NCBI GenBank assembly: GCA_942159475.1
Contig: OW804100.1
Coordinates: forward strand, 6,960,127-7,024,126
DNA from: Sthenelais limicola
Lineage: Eukaryota > Annelida > Polychaeta > Phyllodocida > Sigalionidae
Direction of reading: 5' to 3'
Length of the DNA stretch: 64,000 nucleotides
Below the pieces are notes generated by a model. It saw nothing but the letters and a program-made list of their open reading frames with translations, ran no database searches and had not been told where the DNA came from. Below are positions 32,800 through 44,892 of the stretch, one piece after another. Positions within the stretch are counted from its first letter, which is position 1. Each line of letters starts with the position of its first letter. The position numbers and the translations under genes are program-made.

Positions 32800-33170
32800 T
32801 AGTCTGTCTGAAAGGTAGTTGACACGTGATTCCTTAGTCTGGGAAAAGTGGGATATTTCTGATTTCTATTTATGACAAGGACTTGACCACTCTTTGCCCA
32901 GCGAGTCGCTCATTGCAATCAACCATGGGGAAACAGGGCCAGTATAACCAGCTCTTCCTCCCCTTTAAGCAAAACAACAGCTGCTGCACATAGAACAGAG
33001 ACAGCGCAATACAGTACAGCTGTACATTTGGCCATGGTTGGTCGCAAACGGCGATGGTCGGTCGCAAACGGCGATTCAGGGGGCAATAGTTTGAAGCCAA
33101 AAATCCCCCACTTTTCCCTCCCCTTAAAGGGATTAAGGAATCTCGTGTCAACTACTTTTTGGACAGACTA
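32800..33170. mobile_element. Tc1/mariner-like MITE
   Basis: Terminal inverted repeats of about 37 bp (tagtctgtctgaaaggtag and tagtctgtccaaaaagtag) differ at a few positions. A TA dinucleotide flanks each end (32798-32799 and 33171-33172). Inside are two tandem 'ggtcgcaaacggcgat' words. The 371-bp element has no coding capacity. The TA target and 'gtctgtccaaaaagta' end fit the Tc1/mariner superfamily. Confidence 0.65.
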
Positions 33171-33872
33171 TACATATGAACGATTGAATCTACATATATA
33201 GGAACTGTGTCTCCATTAAAAGACAGATGATGTTCCACTTTGGAATCCAAGCTGTTGTGTTGTTAATCATTCTACCTTATAGCACGCCCCCTGGGGAGAA
33301 TCAATTAAACCCTCATCAATGACCTGTTTTGATATCGGGTAGAGCATTCGGTTCTTCAAAGGGTTTTATAACCTGCACTGTGGAGATTCTGTGGAGCACG
33401 TTTGAGAACAAAATGGAGCATTTTGGTGAAAATCAATGAAAACGAGGGGAGGAGGGAGGCAGAGGGAGGGTACGGGGAGTGTTATTTAGTAATATTACTG
33501 TATATTCACAGGTAGAACGATTAACAAAAATCGGAAAACTGATTTAATGCAAATGAATGCCACACATTTTATGTTCAGTATAGAACATTTAAATCATACA
33601 TGCTTAATAATATGGATATGAAGAGAAATAGACCAACTTTGGATCCTTCAGTATTACTATTAGTAAATTGTGTAGAATTTAAGAGTTCCAATTGTTTCCA
33701 ACTAAGATGGGGTAACTCACGTTATGCAAACAATAGGAGGCATATTAAATCAACCCAAAATAGAGAACCGCCTGTCCGATTTGGTCGGAATAAACTTTTC
33801 CTGAAGCCAAAGACCTATATTTCATGATTTGACGATACAATAGGGGGTATTAATGTATCCTATTTTGACCGT
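33171..33872. other. Non-coding stretch
   Basis: AT-rich; a purine-rich 'gaggggaggagggaggcag' tract lies near 33442. No gene recognised. Confidence 0.4.
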
Positions 33873-34064
33873 TTTGAGTGAATGAGAGTGAGATTGGTTG
33901 CTTTACGCCCTTATCAACATTTAATATGGTTATATCAAGGGTGGGAGAGCTGAGAGGGAGGCAGTTTATGATCTTACCCAGGAAATAGAGATAGAGAAGA
34001 AGGCAAAGAGAGACAGAGAAAAGAGACAGAAAGGCACTTTATGGTCATACCCAGGACCGATTGA
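33873..34064 (+). repeat. SINE-like dispersed repeat, copy 2
   Basis: Aligns with 5185-5390: gagtgaatgagagtgag, 'tggttatatcaagggtggga', 'aggcagtttatgatcttacc', 'aaaagagacagaaaggcac'. This copy keeps 'ggttgctttacgcccttatc', which is lost or altered in copy 1. Confidence 0.6.
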
Positions 34065-34477
34065 CCATTGACCGTTTTGACCAAGCCCAAATTTGCAATT
34101 GAGCACACTTTCAAAAACGACGTTAAAACGATTGGAATGGGTATAAACAAACTACGAATGAACAAGAAAACTTAATAGATCTGAATCGCATATGTTTTAG
34201 CATCATGAATGTAAGTTTAAATGGTGTGTGATGAATGTACAAGAACAAATAAATCAATGGAAGCAATTTTAAAAAATTATGAATTTTCAGCCCTGGATGG
34301 CCAAATGATGCATTTTTGGTGGAATTGCTCTTATGGTCGATTCTCATGAATTGGTTCCAGTTTAAATGGTGTGTGATGAATAGTTTGGTAATTATGAAGG
34401 GTTATGTGAAGCGGGGTCAAGAAAAAACGAGCTAAAACGCCTGCGGCGCAGTGGGGACCGTGAGTTGCGAGGGTGAA
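34065..34477. other. Non-coding stretch with a 22-bp direct repeat
   Basis: 'gtttaaatggtgtgtgatgaat' occurs near 34216 and 34361. No coding frame. Confidence 0.45.
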
Positions 34478-34595
34478 ATCGTCAGAAAATGTACAGTTCA
34501 CTTTCACCAATCCTCTCAAATAACCCAAATTTAAGGGAAAAAAATGGAGTTAAAAATTTCGTTCAACATAACCAAACAGATTGTTTGAATCTTGA
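34478..34595 (+). repeat. Dispersed repeat R2, copy 2
   Basis: 'cagaaaatgtacagttcact', 'ccaatcctctcaaataaccc' and 'cgttcaacataaccaaacag' in the same order as the other R2 copies. Confidence 0.6.
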
Positions 34596-37209
34596 AATGT
34601 GGAAGGAATGGGGACTCTCAGAAAATGGCCGCCGCCGCCGCCGCTTTTTCCCACCAGGCGGCGCCAAAACTGGGTCCCAGAAGACGGTCCTCCAGGGGTG
34701 CGTGGGTACAGATTAATGCACTTTCATGCATCAGTCCTTTCCCAAATACCATGGCTATTACTTGTGTGTTTGTGTAAAGTCCAGAAAAAGACAACTGCCA
34801 TAGCAAAAACAAGAAATGATGAATTCTCACTCAAGATATTCCAATTCCATACTGTTTCATAAACCCAATAAGGAATGCAACCATTCTACATGTGTGTAAG
34901 TGGTTCACAAGGTACTAAAGGTGTTTTTTTATATGAATGTATGATATGTATACTGTAAACATGTGAAACTATACTCCTTAGGCCTTAGCATATTTTGAGT
35001 TTTAATTGGCCCTACTCCATTCCAGGTTTATCATTTTTTTAATGAATATTTCGAAAATTATGGCCTCAAATTTTAAAGCATTTTTTCTCTTAAAAAACGG
35101 GAGTGTGTTTAAAACGAAGATCCATATATGGTCAATTCCCACGAAAGTGGTACAGAAGCGTTTTTATGGATTTTTCATTTTACGTTCTTTAGAAGCCTAT
35201 TCACAATAATTCTACTTCATTCATGGCTTCAGGCTCGTCAAGCCGAATAAATGGGTACCCACTTTTATTGGTCTGTTTTTGCTATTTACAGAGAAGCGAA
35301 TAACTAGTTTTTTTTTAAAAAAAATATATTGATGGTGGAAAAAGAAACATATTTTCTTAAATAATATTGGTAATAAATGCACTAATTCCACTTTTGGAAA
35401 AGAATCAGCATGTATCAAGGGACTTATGTATCCATAACATTTAGATTTATAATGAATATCATGGTCAGGACAGAAGCAGGATCAGTGGGGAAGTTGTTTT
35501 GTCACTGACCGAACTCCTTGTATTTTCATGAGGTAAATCCAGTTATTCTTTTTTATTTTCAGGATTAGATATGATAAATAAGAAATACGATATGATAGGA
35601 ATGTGTGTGTATCAATACTTGTCCTGTTTCTGCATTGACAATTCTATGGGAGGCATTTTAATCCAAAGTATGAGTAAAATGGTCACCGACCAAACTTTAT
35701 TCTATTATTCATATCTCGTTTATTCTCAGAGATTAGTGAATCCTATTTAGGTATTGATGTATGCACGTCCTACTCTTAATTTATTATGAAAACATAAAGT
35801 TCTAATTTTATAACAAATCTAGCTTTGGTGGGTAAACATCTACTTGTCACCAACCGAAAGTACCCTTGCATATGGAAATAATCTGAAAATAAAACATATA
35901 TGGTCGATTCCAGTGAAATGGGGGCCATTATCGAATTTTCATCATGTTATCCAATCGTTATCATTTTTCTGTCATTGAATGAGGATGGTTGAAGGATGAA
36001 ATGCCCAAAATATTATCTCTTAATTCTTAAAATTCTGGAAACTAGAGGTGATACAAATTTTACCATTGAAATATAGAGATAGATTACGAATGACATCCCT
36101 AAAATTGAATATAGCCTATATGTATGTATTAAGTTGGAAATATCTCAATTTTAATCATTTAAAAACATCTAGAACCGATTAACCTAGTTTAGAATGTTGA
36201 GTTTTTTATTTTTTATTATTTTGTGTGTGTATTTAAACATCTTTGCTACCTACCCTTCCCCGAGTTTATCCTAAGTGACGTTGTGTTAATTCTTGCACTC
36301 TATCCCATATCTCATAAAGAGTCAATTTCTGAATCTGTCATTAAAGTGAACGAATAGGGCTGTACATAGGTGAAAACCATTTGCATTTAGTAAATATATT
36401 AATATATTTACCCATAATTGAAAAAGCATACGTAATCTATCGCTACAGTCATTTCTGGCTATATTGGGCTTATTTACCAATATCGCATAATAGCTAAGGT
36501 CATAAAACTGCTATTGTTATCACTTATTCATTTCTATTCATAACCACAAGGAGACTTCCGTTGAATAACCATATTTTCAACAAAAAAGCCGAATTTTTTT
36601 TTTACTGCTATATATACATTTTTCAATTGATGCGATTTTTCATTTATTTGCCATGATCTATGAAAATTCTACATTTCAATGAAAATATTCATGTGATTTA
36701 TTCGAATTTCTTACATTATGTAAGTTACAAATAATCATGGAGAGTGTGTGAGAGAGAGAGGGGTGGGGGGCTGGCAGAGCAGAAGATAAACGTCTGACAG
36801 ACAGAGGGGAGTAGGAGCGGGAGATACAAGTAGCTAGAATGGTGATATTTCATAATTTAATTGTGTGATTGAAATCACTTGAACTTGAGAGCGGGTATAT
36901 TGCTGTGTGGGCAGGTTTCACCCGTCAAGGGGAGACTACAGCTCCGCTACAGCTCACTTAGTGTTACTGAAATAAAGCCAAAGCTGGGGGCTGAGCCAGA
37001 GTGGGTAACATCCAACCGGATCAGCCTTCTTTGACTCCCCTCTTCCTTAGCTCTACTATTTAAGATGGCCACTGTCATTCCCTATAATGTTTAGACCTCT
37101 TTGGCTCTTCAAATTCTTAACTATAGACATGTAATAATGATGTGAAACACTGAGGAACACTGCTATTTACATGCGTTCCCTATGCTTAAATCATGCGGTA
37201 TTGGTATCC
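34596..37209. other. Non-coding stretch with degraded tandem repeat at 35.5-35.9 kb
   Basis: A (gcc)n tract lies at 34628-34644. Words 'gtcactgaccgaact', 'gtcaccgaccaaact' and 'gtcaccaaccgaaagt' near 35502, 35683 and 35854 suggest an old tandem array with a period of about 175-180 bp. 'catatatggtc' recurs at 35124 and 35897. No gene recognised. Confidence 0.4.
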
Positions 37210-37499
37210 GGATGTTGGCTACTGGGACCTGGTTACCCCCAGCACTGCCCTAGGGTCAAACGGCCGTACTGCCGACTGAGAGTCCCCATTGTTGCTAGGC
37301 AATAATTCCCCCGCATTAAACAACAACCATGAGAGAGAACGTGGTATCCCAGAACCCCACAGCCGGAAGTGGTCTACTGACCACCCTCCCTCCAGGTGGC
37401 TGGTCAAGCCTCTGGGCTGCGTCCATTCTGCACCCACACACACTAGAGACAAGACTGAATATAATATTTGTGCGTGGTACCTGTGATGAACCTCGAAGA

Positions 37500-38305
37500 A
37501 CAAGGACTAAGCCTAAGGTTGACTACTCTGCAATGGCAAACCCTCAGAACGAAGCTAAGAAGAACAAGCCTAAGAAAAAGTCCAGGGCAAGGAAACCAGT
37601 TACTAAAGGCCCCAGGCTGGACACCATCTACGAGGAAGACTCCTCCTCATCCGAGGACGAGCATGTCCACGAGGAGGGAGAGGGGGCACATGATCACAAC
37701 ACAAAACAGTTACCTCCTGAATTTAAGACTCCTAAGGTCCCAAAGAAGTCTATGACAGCCAAGAAACAGCTATCCAACGTCTAGCTCTCTCTAGCTCTTC
37801 CTCCTCACCATCCAATAGGCGAAGCAGAAAGAGGAAAAGATCTGCAAGGAAATCAAAAAGAGATAGGAGGACACCTGCAGCTAAACGCCACCCATTCAGG
37901 GAGAGGTGCCACTCCAGTTCATCGAGTTCTAGTGAGGATAGCAACATACCAGAGCCCTCCCACCTCAAACACTCTTACAAGCACCACAAGCTAGCATCTA
38001 GGGCGCTAACCAGGCAGTACCGATCAAAAGGAAAAACCAAAGGTAATTCAAAAAAGCTTTATCTAACCCCTGAAAACTGCCTCCCCCCGACCTCGCCACT
38101 AGGGTGGACTCAGAGAAACGAGACCTTAACGTCGTGGAATATATCTGTGGTCTAAACTTGATGGCCGCAAGCATGAATAAGGATGGGTGTAGCCTCGACA
38201 CCCTCTACCATGTTAACGTACACATTGCCGAGGTAGCTGAAGATGCTGTCTCCCGCTCAGGCCAGGCAACTGTCATGTGGTCCCAAACGATCATAGATCA
38301 TATCT
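37500..38305 (+). pseudogene. Gag-like gene of second Ngaro element, 5' part
   Basis: The region starts near a Met-Ala at about 37533 (MANPQNEAKKNKPKKKSRAR), parallel to the basic N-terminus of the intact copy. An acidic Ser/Glu tract and an SR-rich tract (NRRSRKRKRSARKSKRDRRT) follow in a second frame, then EKRDLNVVEYICG in a third. Two frameshifts (about 37775 and 38090) are therefore present. The segment ends at TIIDH where the LINE entered; the 3' part resumes at 40841. Confidence 0.7.
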
Positions 38306-40834
38306 TTTTTTTGGAAACGTTTTTATTCAAATAAGTGACAAGACCCCTCTCACAAAGTAGTGATTTTCGTAGGCATACTTGCCTTAACATTCATATAAGT
38401 AGTAGGGTGTTACAATGTTCTAGTCTAGATCCATTTGGTATAGTATGAAAACATCAGTTAAATAAGAATATATACAATGTACGATATGTACCGCTATCAA
38501 CGATAGCATTCCAGCAAGCTTTGATTTAACTCATGCAGATATGATATTGATGGTATGAGATGAGGGTGAAGATGGTAGTTACGGTTCCTGACTATTTATT
38601 CTTTTACAGACTAGTACCGTAGTGAGTGATATGGTTGTGATAATAGTTTTATACAATATAATCTTTCATTTGATGTTCGGTAAATATGAAACATGTTCTT
38701 TTAGATACAATTGCGAGTGCATTAGTGTAATGACAATCAAGTTTCTGACAACTAAGTATGTACATGTGTCTATGAGATCGTAGAAACAATGAGCTATACA
38801 AGGCGACATTATGTGGAAACAATACAGCACAGTGGGGTGGCGACAATAATCTACAGTACAATTCGAACAGTGGGAGGCCAGAGTAGCCATTTATCCAATA
38901 ATTTCAATATTCAAGTTGTTCTGGAGGTTAAGTAAGTGGTTCAGCCTGGTTTTGAATTTAATGGGGTCGTTAATTAGTCTAATTTCAGCTGAGAGCTCAT
39001 TCCACATTTTGGCTTTTTTGGTATTGATACATCTTTCTTCCCTCATATTATGTGGAAGCGTAATGGCTAAGGTTGGCGCGTTGGCCTGTCTTGTATTTCT
39101 AGGTGGTATTATGCCCCTGTTTTTTACATAGATCTCATTATGTGCGATTTTACACAGATTGAACTTTTGTCTACATTCTATAGTCATAACATTTGCGGTG
39201 GACCAGAGTTCTCTGTTACTCATTGTATAGTCACGGTCAATAGCTATCCTTAATATACTGTTTTGGATTTTTTGAAGCCTCCTAGCTTGAGTTACATTCA
39301 GTGGGGTCAATGAGAAGAGGCTATAATCGAAAATAGATAATAATTTTGACTTAGCAACCATTAAGGCTGCCCCTGATGTTAGATTAGGTCTAATTTTCCT
39401 AAAAATAAACATTTTATTGTACAGTTGGCTTACTAAGCTGTTATATTGCGGGATCATATTCAAATATTGGTCAATTGTCAAACCTAAATAGACGTACTTA
39501 TTCAGTTGTTCAATAGGCTCATCACCTATTTTGATATCAACCCTAACATTTGATATTTTTCTCTTTTCCCCCAAGAGCATATATTTGTTTTTTTTGGTAT
39601 TCACCTGTAGCTTATTGCTTTTACTCCAGGAGTGAAATTTCTTTAGATCATCATTCATTTTGCGTGTGCAATCATCAATGTTACCACCACTAAAGTAAAA
39701 AACAGTGTCGTCTGCGTATTGAATAAAACTACAATTTAAGTCCAGATATTTAAGGTCATTTACATAGATAAGATACAAAATCGGACCCAGGACTGAACCT
39801 TGGGGTACCCCATAGTCTATGGGGCTCCATTCAGAAGAATACTCTCCATTTTTTATGCGTTGTTGTCTACCTTCTAAGTATGATTTAAACCAGTTGCGGG
39901 CAGTCACACTTAGACCACATTCCCGCAATTTCTCTACCATTATATTATGTTCTACAGAATTAAAGGCTTTAGAAAAATGTATGAAACATGCAATCGTAAA
40001 GTGATTATTATATGTGGCCGTGTTAATATCATTCAAGAATTCTGATAGTGCTTCGGTGGTAGAATGACCGCTCTGGAATCCATATTGTTTATTACAAATT
40101 ATGTTATTTCTATTAAGATAGGACATCAGTTCACCAGCTACGATTTTCTCTGTTAACTTCCCTGCTATGTGGCAGAGGGAGATGGGTCTCGTATCCGAGG
40201 GAGTAATCGGATTCTTTATTTTGGGAATTAGTTTCACATTCGCGCGTTTCCAAGCATTCAGGAATATGCCTTCCCTAAAGGACTTCTTGATGATATGTGT
40301 AAGCTGAGTTATAAGTATCTTAAATGCATCCTTGTATACCCGTGAATTCACTTCATCGCATCCCAAATTTTTGTTAGTATTAATGTTGTCGATATATTCT
40401 AAAATCCTATTCTGGTCTATGTCAATTTCCTCCCAGGCTACCTGTGGGGTTTCATTTGTCACATGTCTTAACTCATGGTCTATATTGTCATTAATAGTTT
40501 TCCCTATATTACAATAAAATTCATTGACTCCTTGAACCAGTTCCAAACCGTCTTTTTCTACACCATCAATGGTCAGACTATTGATTGGCAATTCGTTTTT
40601 GTTCTCAATATCCTCTACAATTCTCCAAAATTTCTTAGAGTCTTTTCTATGTTCATAAAGTAAATTTCTGTAGTATTCAGATTTGGCTCTTCTAATTAGT
40701 CGGTTACACCTGTCCCTTGCAATCCTAGCATTCCTCACATCCTGCATATCTTTTGTTATGTTTGCTTTCCTATAAAGTCTTTCTCTCTCTTTGTGAAGGT
40801 CCTTCAATTCCTTCGTGTACCATACTGGCTTAAC
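38306..40834 (-). mobile_element. 5'-truncated LINE inserted antisense in the Ngaro gag gene
   Basis: The insertion is flanked by a 7-bp repeat, catatct, at 38299-38305 and 40835-40841. It has a T-run at its low-coordinate end (reverse of a poly(A) tail) and about 580 bp of 3' untranslated sequence. Reading across it, the gag frame resumes at ICSSKIKWKDN, which proves the insertion. Confidence 0.85.
38891..40834 (-). pseudogene. LINE reverse transcriptase, endonuclease missing
   Basis: The frame covers about 647 codons from the insertion edge and has no own start, since the 5' part with the endonuclease is truncated. It starts with VKPVWYTKELKDLHKERERL, the linker before the RT. RT boxes follow: PISLCHIAGKLTEKIVA, QYGFQSGHSTTEAL, GVPQGSVLGPILYLIYVNDL and QYADDTVFYF (active site). 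The C-terminus has WNELSAEIRL. The first catalytic Asp, expected in 'FxDFSKAFDSV', is His here (FIHFSKAFNSV), and the following Asp is Asn, so the enzyme should be inactive. It resembles the CR1/Jockey-type superfamily. Confidence 0.8.
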
Positions 40835-40840
40835 CATATC

Positions 40841-41216
40841 TGCTCTTCCAAAATTAAATGGAAGGACAACACGTTTATACAGCAACAGAGGGCCCGAATC
40901 GCTTGGAATAGTAAGCCAATGCTCCCCAAAACCAAGAAAACTCGTGGAATTATATCACCCTGCACACCGTATAACTCGGAGGAGTGCCCACACAACGACT
41001 GTCACCAGGAGGGCCCAGCACTCATGCTACACTGCTGTGGATACTGTTATTTTAACACCAAAAACAAAGAGTTCCGACACCCTGCAAAGTCGTGCAACAA
41101 CAGGAAGGCCAGCCAACAACTCCGGCCAGCAGCACAAAGGTAAGCGTGAGTGGTCACGCTCTGGGACCTCCGACTCAGCTCCGACCAAGCCAGCTGAATC
41201 GAAGGGAAAAAACTAA
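40841..41216 (+). pseudogene. Gag-like gene of second Ngaro element, 3' part
   Basis: It continues the gag protein after the LINE: QQQRARIAWNSK, then the Cys/His cluster SEECPHNDCHQEG and HCCGYCYFNTKNKEFRHPAK ending SCNN. The spacing of Cys and His is the same as in the copy at 14.85-15.0 kb, which supports a zinc-binding role. The final codons shift frame (40815-41216 against 40793-41143). Downstream, about 250 bp separate it from the RT frame. Confidence 0.7.
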
Positions 41217-41463
41217 CTTCCCGTCCCCACACCACCAGGGACAATAATAATACTGGTGGTCCCAAAAGCTACTTCCCCAGGTTTAATAAGACTCTTACCG
41301 TCAATGATACATCTTCTTCCCAATACCAAAACAAGGCCGCCATTATACCGGAACAGGAAGTAGCTGGAACTCTCTAACGTGCCCGGACATAAACAATAAA
41401 GATGGCCGCAACACTTCCGGAAGACTCGAAAACCACACCTCAGACAGTGCTAAACATACATGT

Positions 41464-43630
41464 GTGACTCCTAATGCCAACCTGGATCTAAACAAGGACT
41501 CTGTTTGTGATAATAACAATGTAATAAAGCAAATGGGTGGTTTGGAACGGCGTACGTCGCAAACTCCCATCATGAAGACTAACTCTCTCGCTGGCCCGCA
41601 CGGGCACCACTCCCCAGATGGGGAGACTGACTACTCGTACCCATTCGATGGCTGTAATCTCACACCCGAGGGGCCCGTACATACAAACTACGCCGATGTG
41701 GAACAGCACACGCTGCACTCTGACGAAGATATAGGAATACTAGCCACCTGCCTCATTGATGCCACCACCAAATCAGGTACAGACAATTCTGCTCTCAGCC
41801 CTGATACAAACTCTCTTATACATACTGTTGATATAACCCCACGACAGGCCTTTCTCGACGGCCTGGCCCTGGTTAACAACTCAATCTCCCGTGCCAACCC
41901 ACCAACTGACATTGACTTCTCCAACTATTCAAACTGGCCCTACCCTGCTCTTGTGCTCCCCGAGCAAATGGCCAAGACATATGAGAAAGTCAGGTCTGCG
42001 GGATTACCAAATTGGAAAGGAGCAAAACTACAACTACCATCAAACATGGATATCTCCTCGTGGAAAAATACGGCACAAACCACCAAGACGACCTGGTGAT
42101 ATACAATGGCATCTTGTACGGATTCCCAATCCAATATACAGGAGGCCCCATCTACGCTGACAACACCACCGTCAACCACCCCTCCGCCCTTGCCTTCCCC
42201 AGTCACATAGAGGAGTACCTGCAAACAGAATGTGAACTGCAAGCCATGTCAGGCCCCTTTATGTCACCTCCCTTCATGCCCTGGCTACACACAAGTCCAA
42301 TGATGACTAGGCCCAAGTCAGAACCCCACAAAAGACGCATAATTGTGGATCTTTCATTCCCCAACGGGGGGGGGGGTGGGTGAACGCTTGGGTCGCCAAA
42401 AACTTCTACAACGCGCTACCTGCATCTCACAACTTACCAACTGTTACAATGGCCTGTGACCTCATTAAAAGCATGGGGAGGAGGGACGTGGCCTTGGCCG
42501 TGTTGGACCTCTCTCGCGCATACCGCCACTTTCAAACATGCCCCATGGACTGGCCCCTAATGTGTGTGACCCATGACAACCTTACCTACGTCGACAGAGC
42601 CCTTCCCTTTGGTGCAAGGATGTCTTCATATGTGATGCAACTTGTTGCTTGTTTCATAGTGAGGGCCCTTAACACCATGAACATCAGTGCACTCATGTAC
42701 TTAGATGATCTCATCATACTGGCACCTTCAAAGGAAGACCTCACACCTAAGTTTGCCACCGCTAAACAACTCCTAGCGGAACTAGGTCTGAAGGTGGCTG
42801 ATGAAAAAACCCAGCCCCCTTCCTCCGAGGTAAAATGGCTAGGAATACTCATAAACACTTGACTGAACACCATCTCTATTCCCCCGTGTACATTGGCCGA
42901 AATAAAATTATGTTTGGCAGCCACCGCCAATAAACACGTCATCAACACACGCACCATGCAAAGCATCATAGGCCGAGTCGCACACCTTGCTAAGGCAGTT
43001 AAACCAGCGACACTATTTATGCAAAGACTGCTCCATGCCCTGAGGCTGGCCAAAGGAGGCCCAGTCTTCATCTCACCCCTCGTGAAGGCCGACCTCAGAT
43101 GGTTCGACCGATTCATGGCCCAGTATAACGGCGTCTCCATCATACCTGAAGGGTCGGTGTCACTAACCATCTGGGCAGACGCATGCCTCACGGGGGGCGG
43201 GGCCACCAATGGCTCACAATACTATGCACACCAACTCAAAGACTCTGACACGAGGGATAGAAGTATAAACCAAATTGAGGCTATCAACTGCCTGGCTGCT
43301 GTGAGGGCTCTCACGGGGCCCGCAGACAGGGGCATGTTAGTTAGAGTATGTTGCGACAATCAGGCAGCAGTGGAATCCTTCAAGGGGGGAAAACCCAAGG
43401 ACCTCGCACTAGCAGCCTGCGCCAGGGCCCTCTGGTATGAGTCGGTAGAAAAGGAAATCTCCCTGGAATATGTACATATTCCGGGCCGCCTTATGGACCT
43501 ACCCGACGCCCTGTCCAGGTCCCACACATCTCGTCTATTTTATGATAAGGCCCAATCTATAATTCAAGACCTCCACCTTAAACAAATTACCACCACTGAC
43601 TCAATGTTTGACATCTCTGCTTTCTTTTAG
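41464..43630 (+). pseudogene. RT-RNase H of second Ngaro element
   Basis: Four frame pieces make up one protein: 41464-42099, 42012-42383, 42380-42862 and 42893-43630. Breaks are a shift at about 42050-42100, a shift at a run of 11 G at 42366-42380, and a TGA at 42860-42862. RT boxes ALAVLDLSRAYRHFQ and MYLDDLIILA are intact. RNase H boxes WADAC, QIEAIN, CCDNQA and DLPDALSR are intact too. The N-terminal region keeps NYSNWPYPALVLPEQM, also conserved in the first element. Confidence 0.8.
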
Positions 43631-43649
43631 GCAAACGACAAGCCAAGCT

Positions 43650-44550
43650 AGTAGGGAGTCAATAGGGAGTCGGCGATCAAGCTGTACGTTGCATTCTGTG
43701 TAAAAGTAGGGATAAAATACGATGACCCGTCACCTGCCCACATATGCTGGTACATCGAGTACTTGGTCGCCAGTGCCCTGACCCCGGATACCATAAACAT
43801 CAACATATCTTCACTGAGAACTTTCTTCAAGATGGCAGGCATCGACCCAGCCCCTTTGTGCGATTACTCTGTGACCACTGCCCTGAAGGGAGTGAAACTC
43901 TCAGTACGTCACATACCCAAGCCAAAGGGGGCTGTGACGCCTGACCTTCTGCCTGACTGTGTGTGAAATATGCTTCCAAGTGTGAATACCCCAAACAGGT
44001 GAAGGCTGCCGTAATCATTATGTTCATGGGGTTTTTGAGGCAGTCTAATCTTTTCCCCCAGTCAAAGAAATCGTTCGACCACACTCAACACCTCACCGTG
44101 TCGGATATAACTGTCGAGGAGGCCGGTGTTACCATCAACTTGAAATGGTCCAAGACCATGCAGTCTTCAAAGACAGCAGTGAACGTGTTCCTCCCTGCAA
44201 AACCTGGTGACCCAATATGCCCGCGCAGGGCTGTTTCAAGGCTTATAAGGTCGGCGGGCCACGCCCCCTCCAACTCTCCCCTATTCTGCTTCCAGGACGG
44301 GAACCCCATTACCACTGGGTATATGAGGAGGGTTTGGGCATGGCTTGTCTCATGTGCTGGCTCGAATCCCTCCATCTATTCAATGCACAGCCTACGCAGA
44401 GGAGGCACGTCATACGCATACCACCAGGCGGGAGCGAGCCTAAACGACGTCATGACCCATGGAACGTGGGCCAGTGACGCGGTCAGGGCCTACATACGAC
44501 CCTCAGCCCAGATGTCCACCTCTGTCCACAAGGCCCTAACTGCCTTGTGA
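43650..44550 (+). pseudogene. Tyrosine recombinase of second Ngaro element
   Basis: Here the N-terminal, DNA-binding half is in one frame (HICWYIEYLVASALTPDTIN and SLRTFFKMAG), which shows where the first element lost its frame. A TGA at 43964-43966 and a frame change follow. The C-terminal frame (43963-44550) keeps MGFLRQSNLFP, KWSKTMQSS, HSLRRGGTSY, THGTW and RAYIRP, so the Arg, Lys, His, Arg, His and Tyr residues are all present. The upstream RT stop again follows a pyrimidine-rich run. Confidence 0.78.
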
Positions 44551-44775
44551 ACCTGGCACGTTTGGCTGGATTGTGGACCTGGACTGAGAAAGTGATAGAG
44601 ACTTATACAAAACCCCTTGAACATTCAACTCTGCTATAATGTTATCTATATACACATATATTGCTCCAATTGACATTGCCTTGTCTTTGTACCACATCCT
44701 ATATATGTTCACTCTCATAGATATCCCACTACGAAATAAAGACCCTCAAACGTAACTGGTTGTTTATGTTTTAAT
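44551..44775 (+). repeat. B1-like 3' region of second Ngaro element
   Basis: It occupies the place of B1 and ends gtttatgttttaatg, close to the gttttcgttgtttaatg end of B1/B2 in the first element. An AATAAA word lies at about 44736. No second copy was found. Confidence 0.5.
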
Positions 44776-44779
44776 GCAA

Positions 44780-44892
44780 TACCAAATATACGCAGATATA
44801 TCTAGTATCGACCATTTTTCAGTCTAATTTAGCAGAATTTACTAAATGTGTAGATCTGCCGATTGTGCATTTTCTGAAGATTTGACCCATTA
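44780..44892 (+). repeat. 115-bp dispersed repeat, copy 1
   Basis: 'aataccaaatatacgcagat' through 'aaatgtgtagatctgccg' and 'gcattttctgaagat'; similar to 45780-45897. The LINE 3' end lies between the two copies. Confidence 0.65.

Larger units (their letters stand above)
37210..44775 (+). mobile_element. Second Ngaro-type element, decayed and interrupted
   Basis: It is colinear with the element at 13.5 kb: gag, RT-RNase H, YR. Protein identity is clear but moderate, so it is a different subfamily. A LINE sits in its gag gene. Stops and frameshifts occur in all three genes. The 3' end resembles B1 (ending gttttaatg near 44775), but no A2 or B2 follows; the next sequence is an unrelated dispersed repeat. 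The left boundary is approximate. Confidence 0.75.

Noticed and set aside
34592..34862. Three overlapping frames with Ala, Pro or Arg runs
   Set aside because: They arise from a (gcc)n tract read in three frames.
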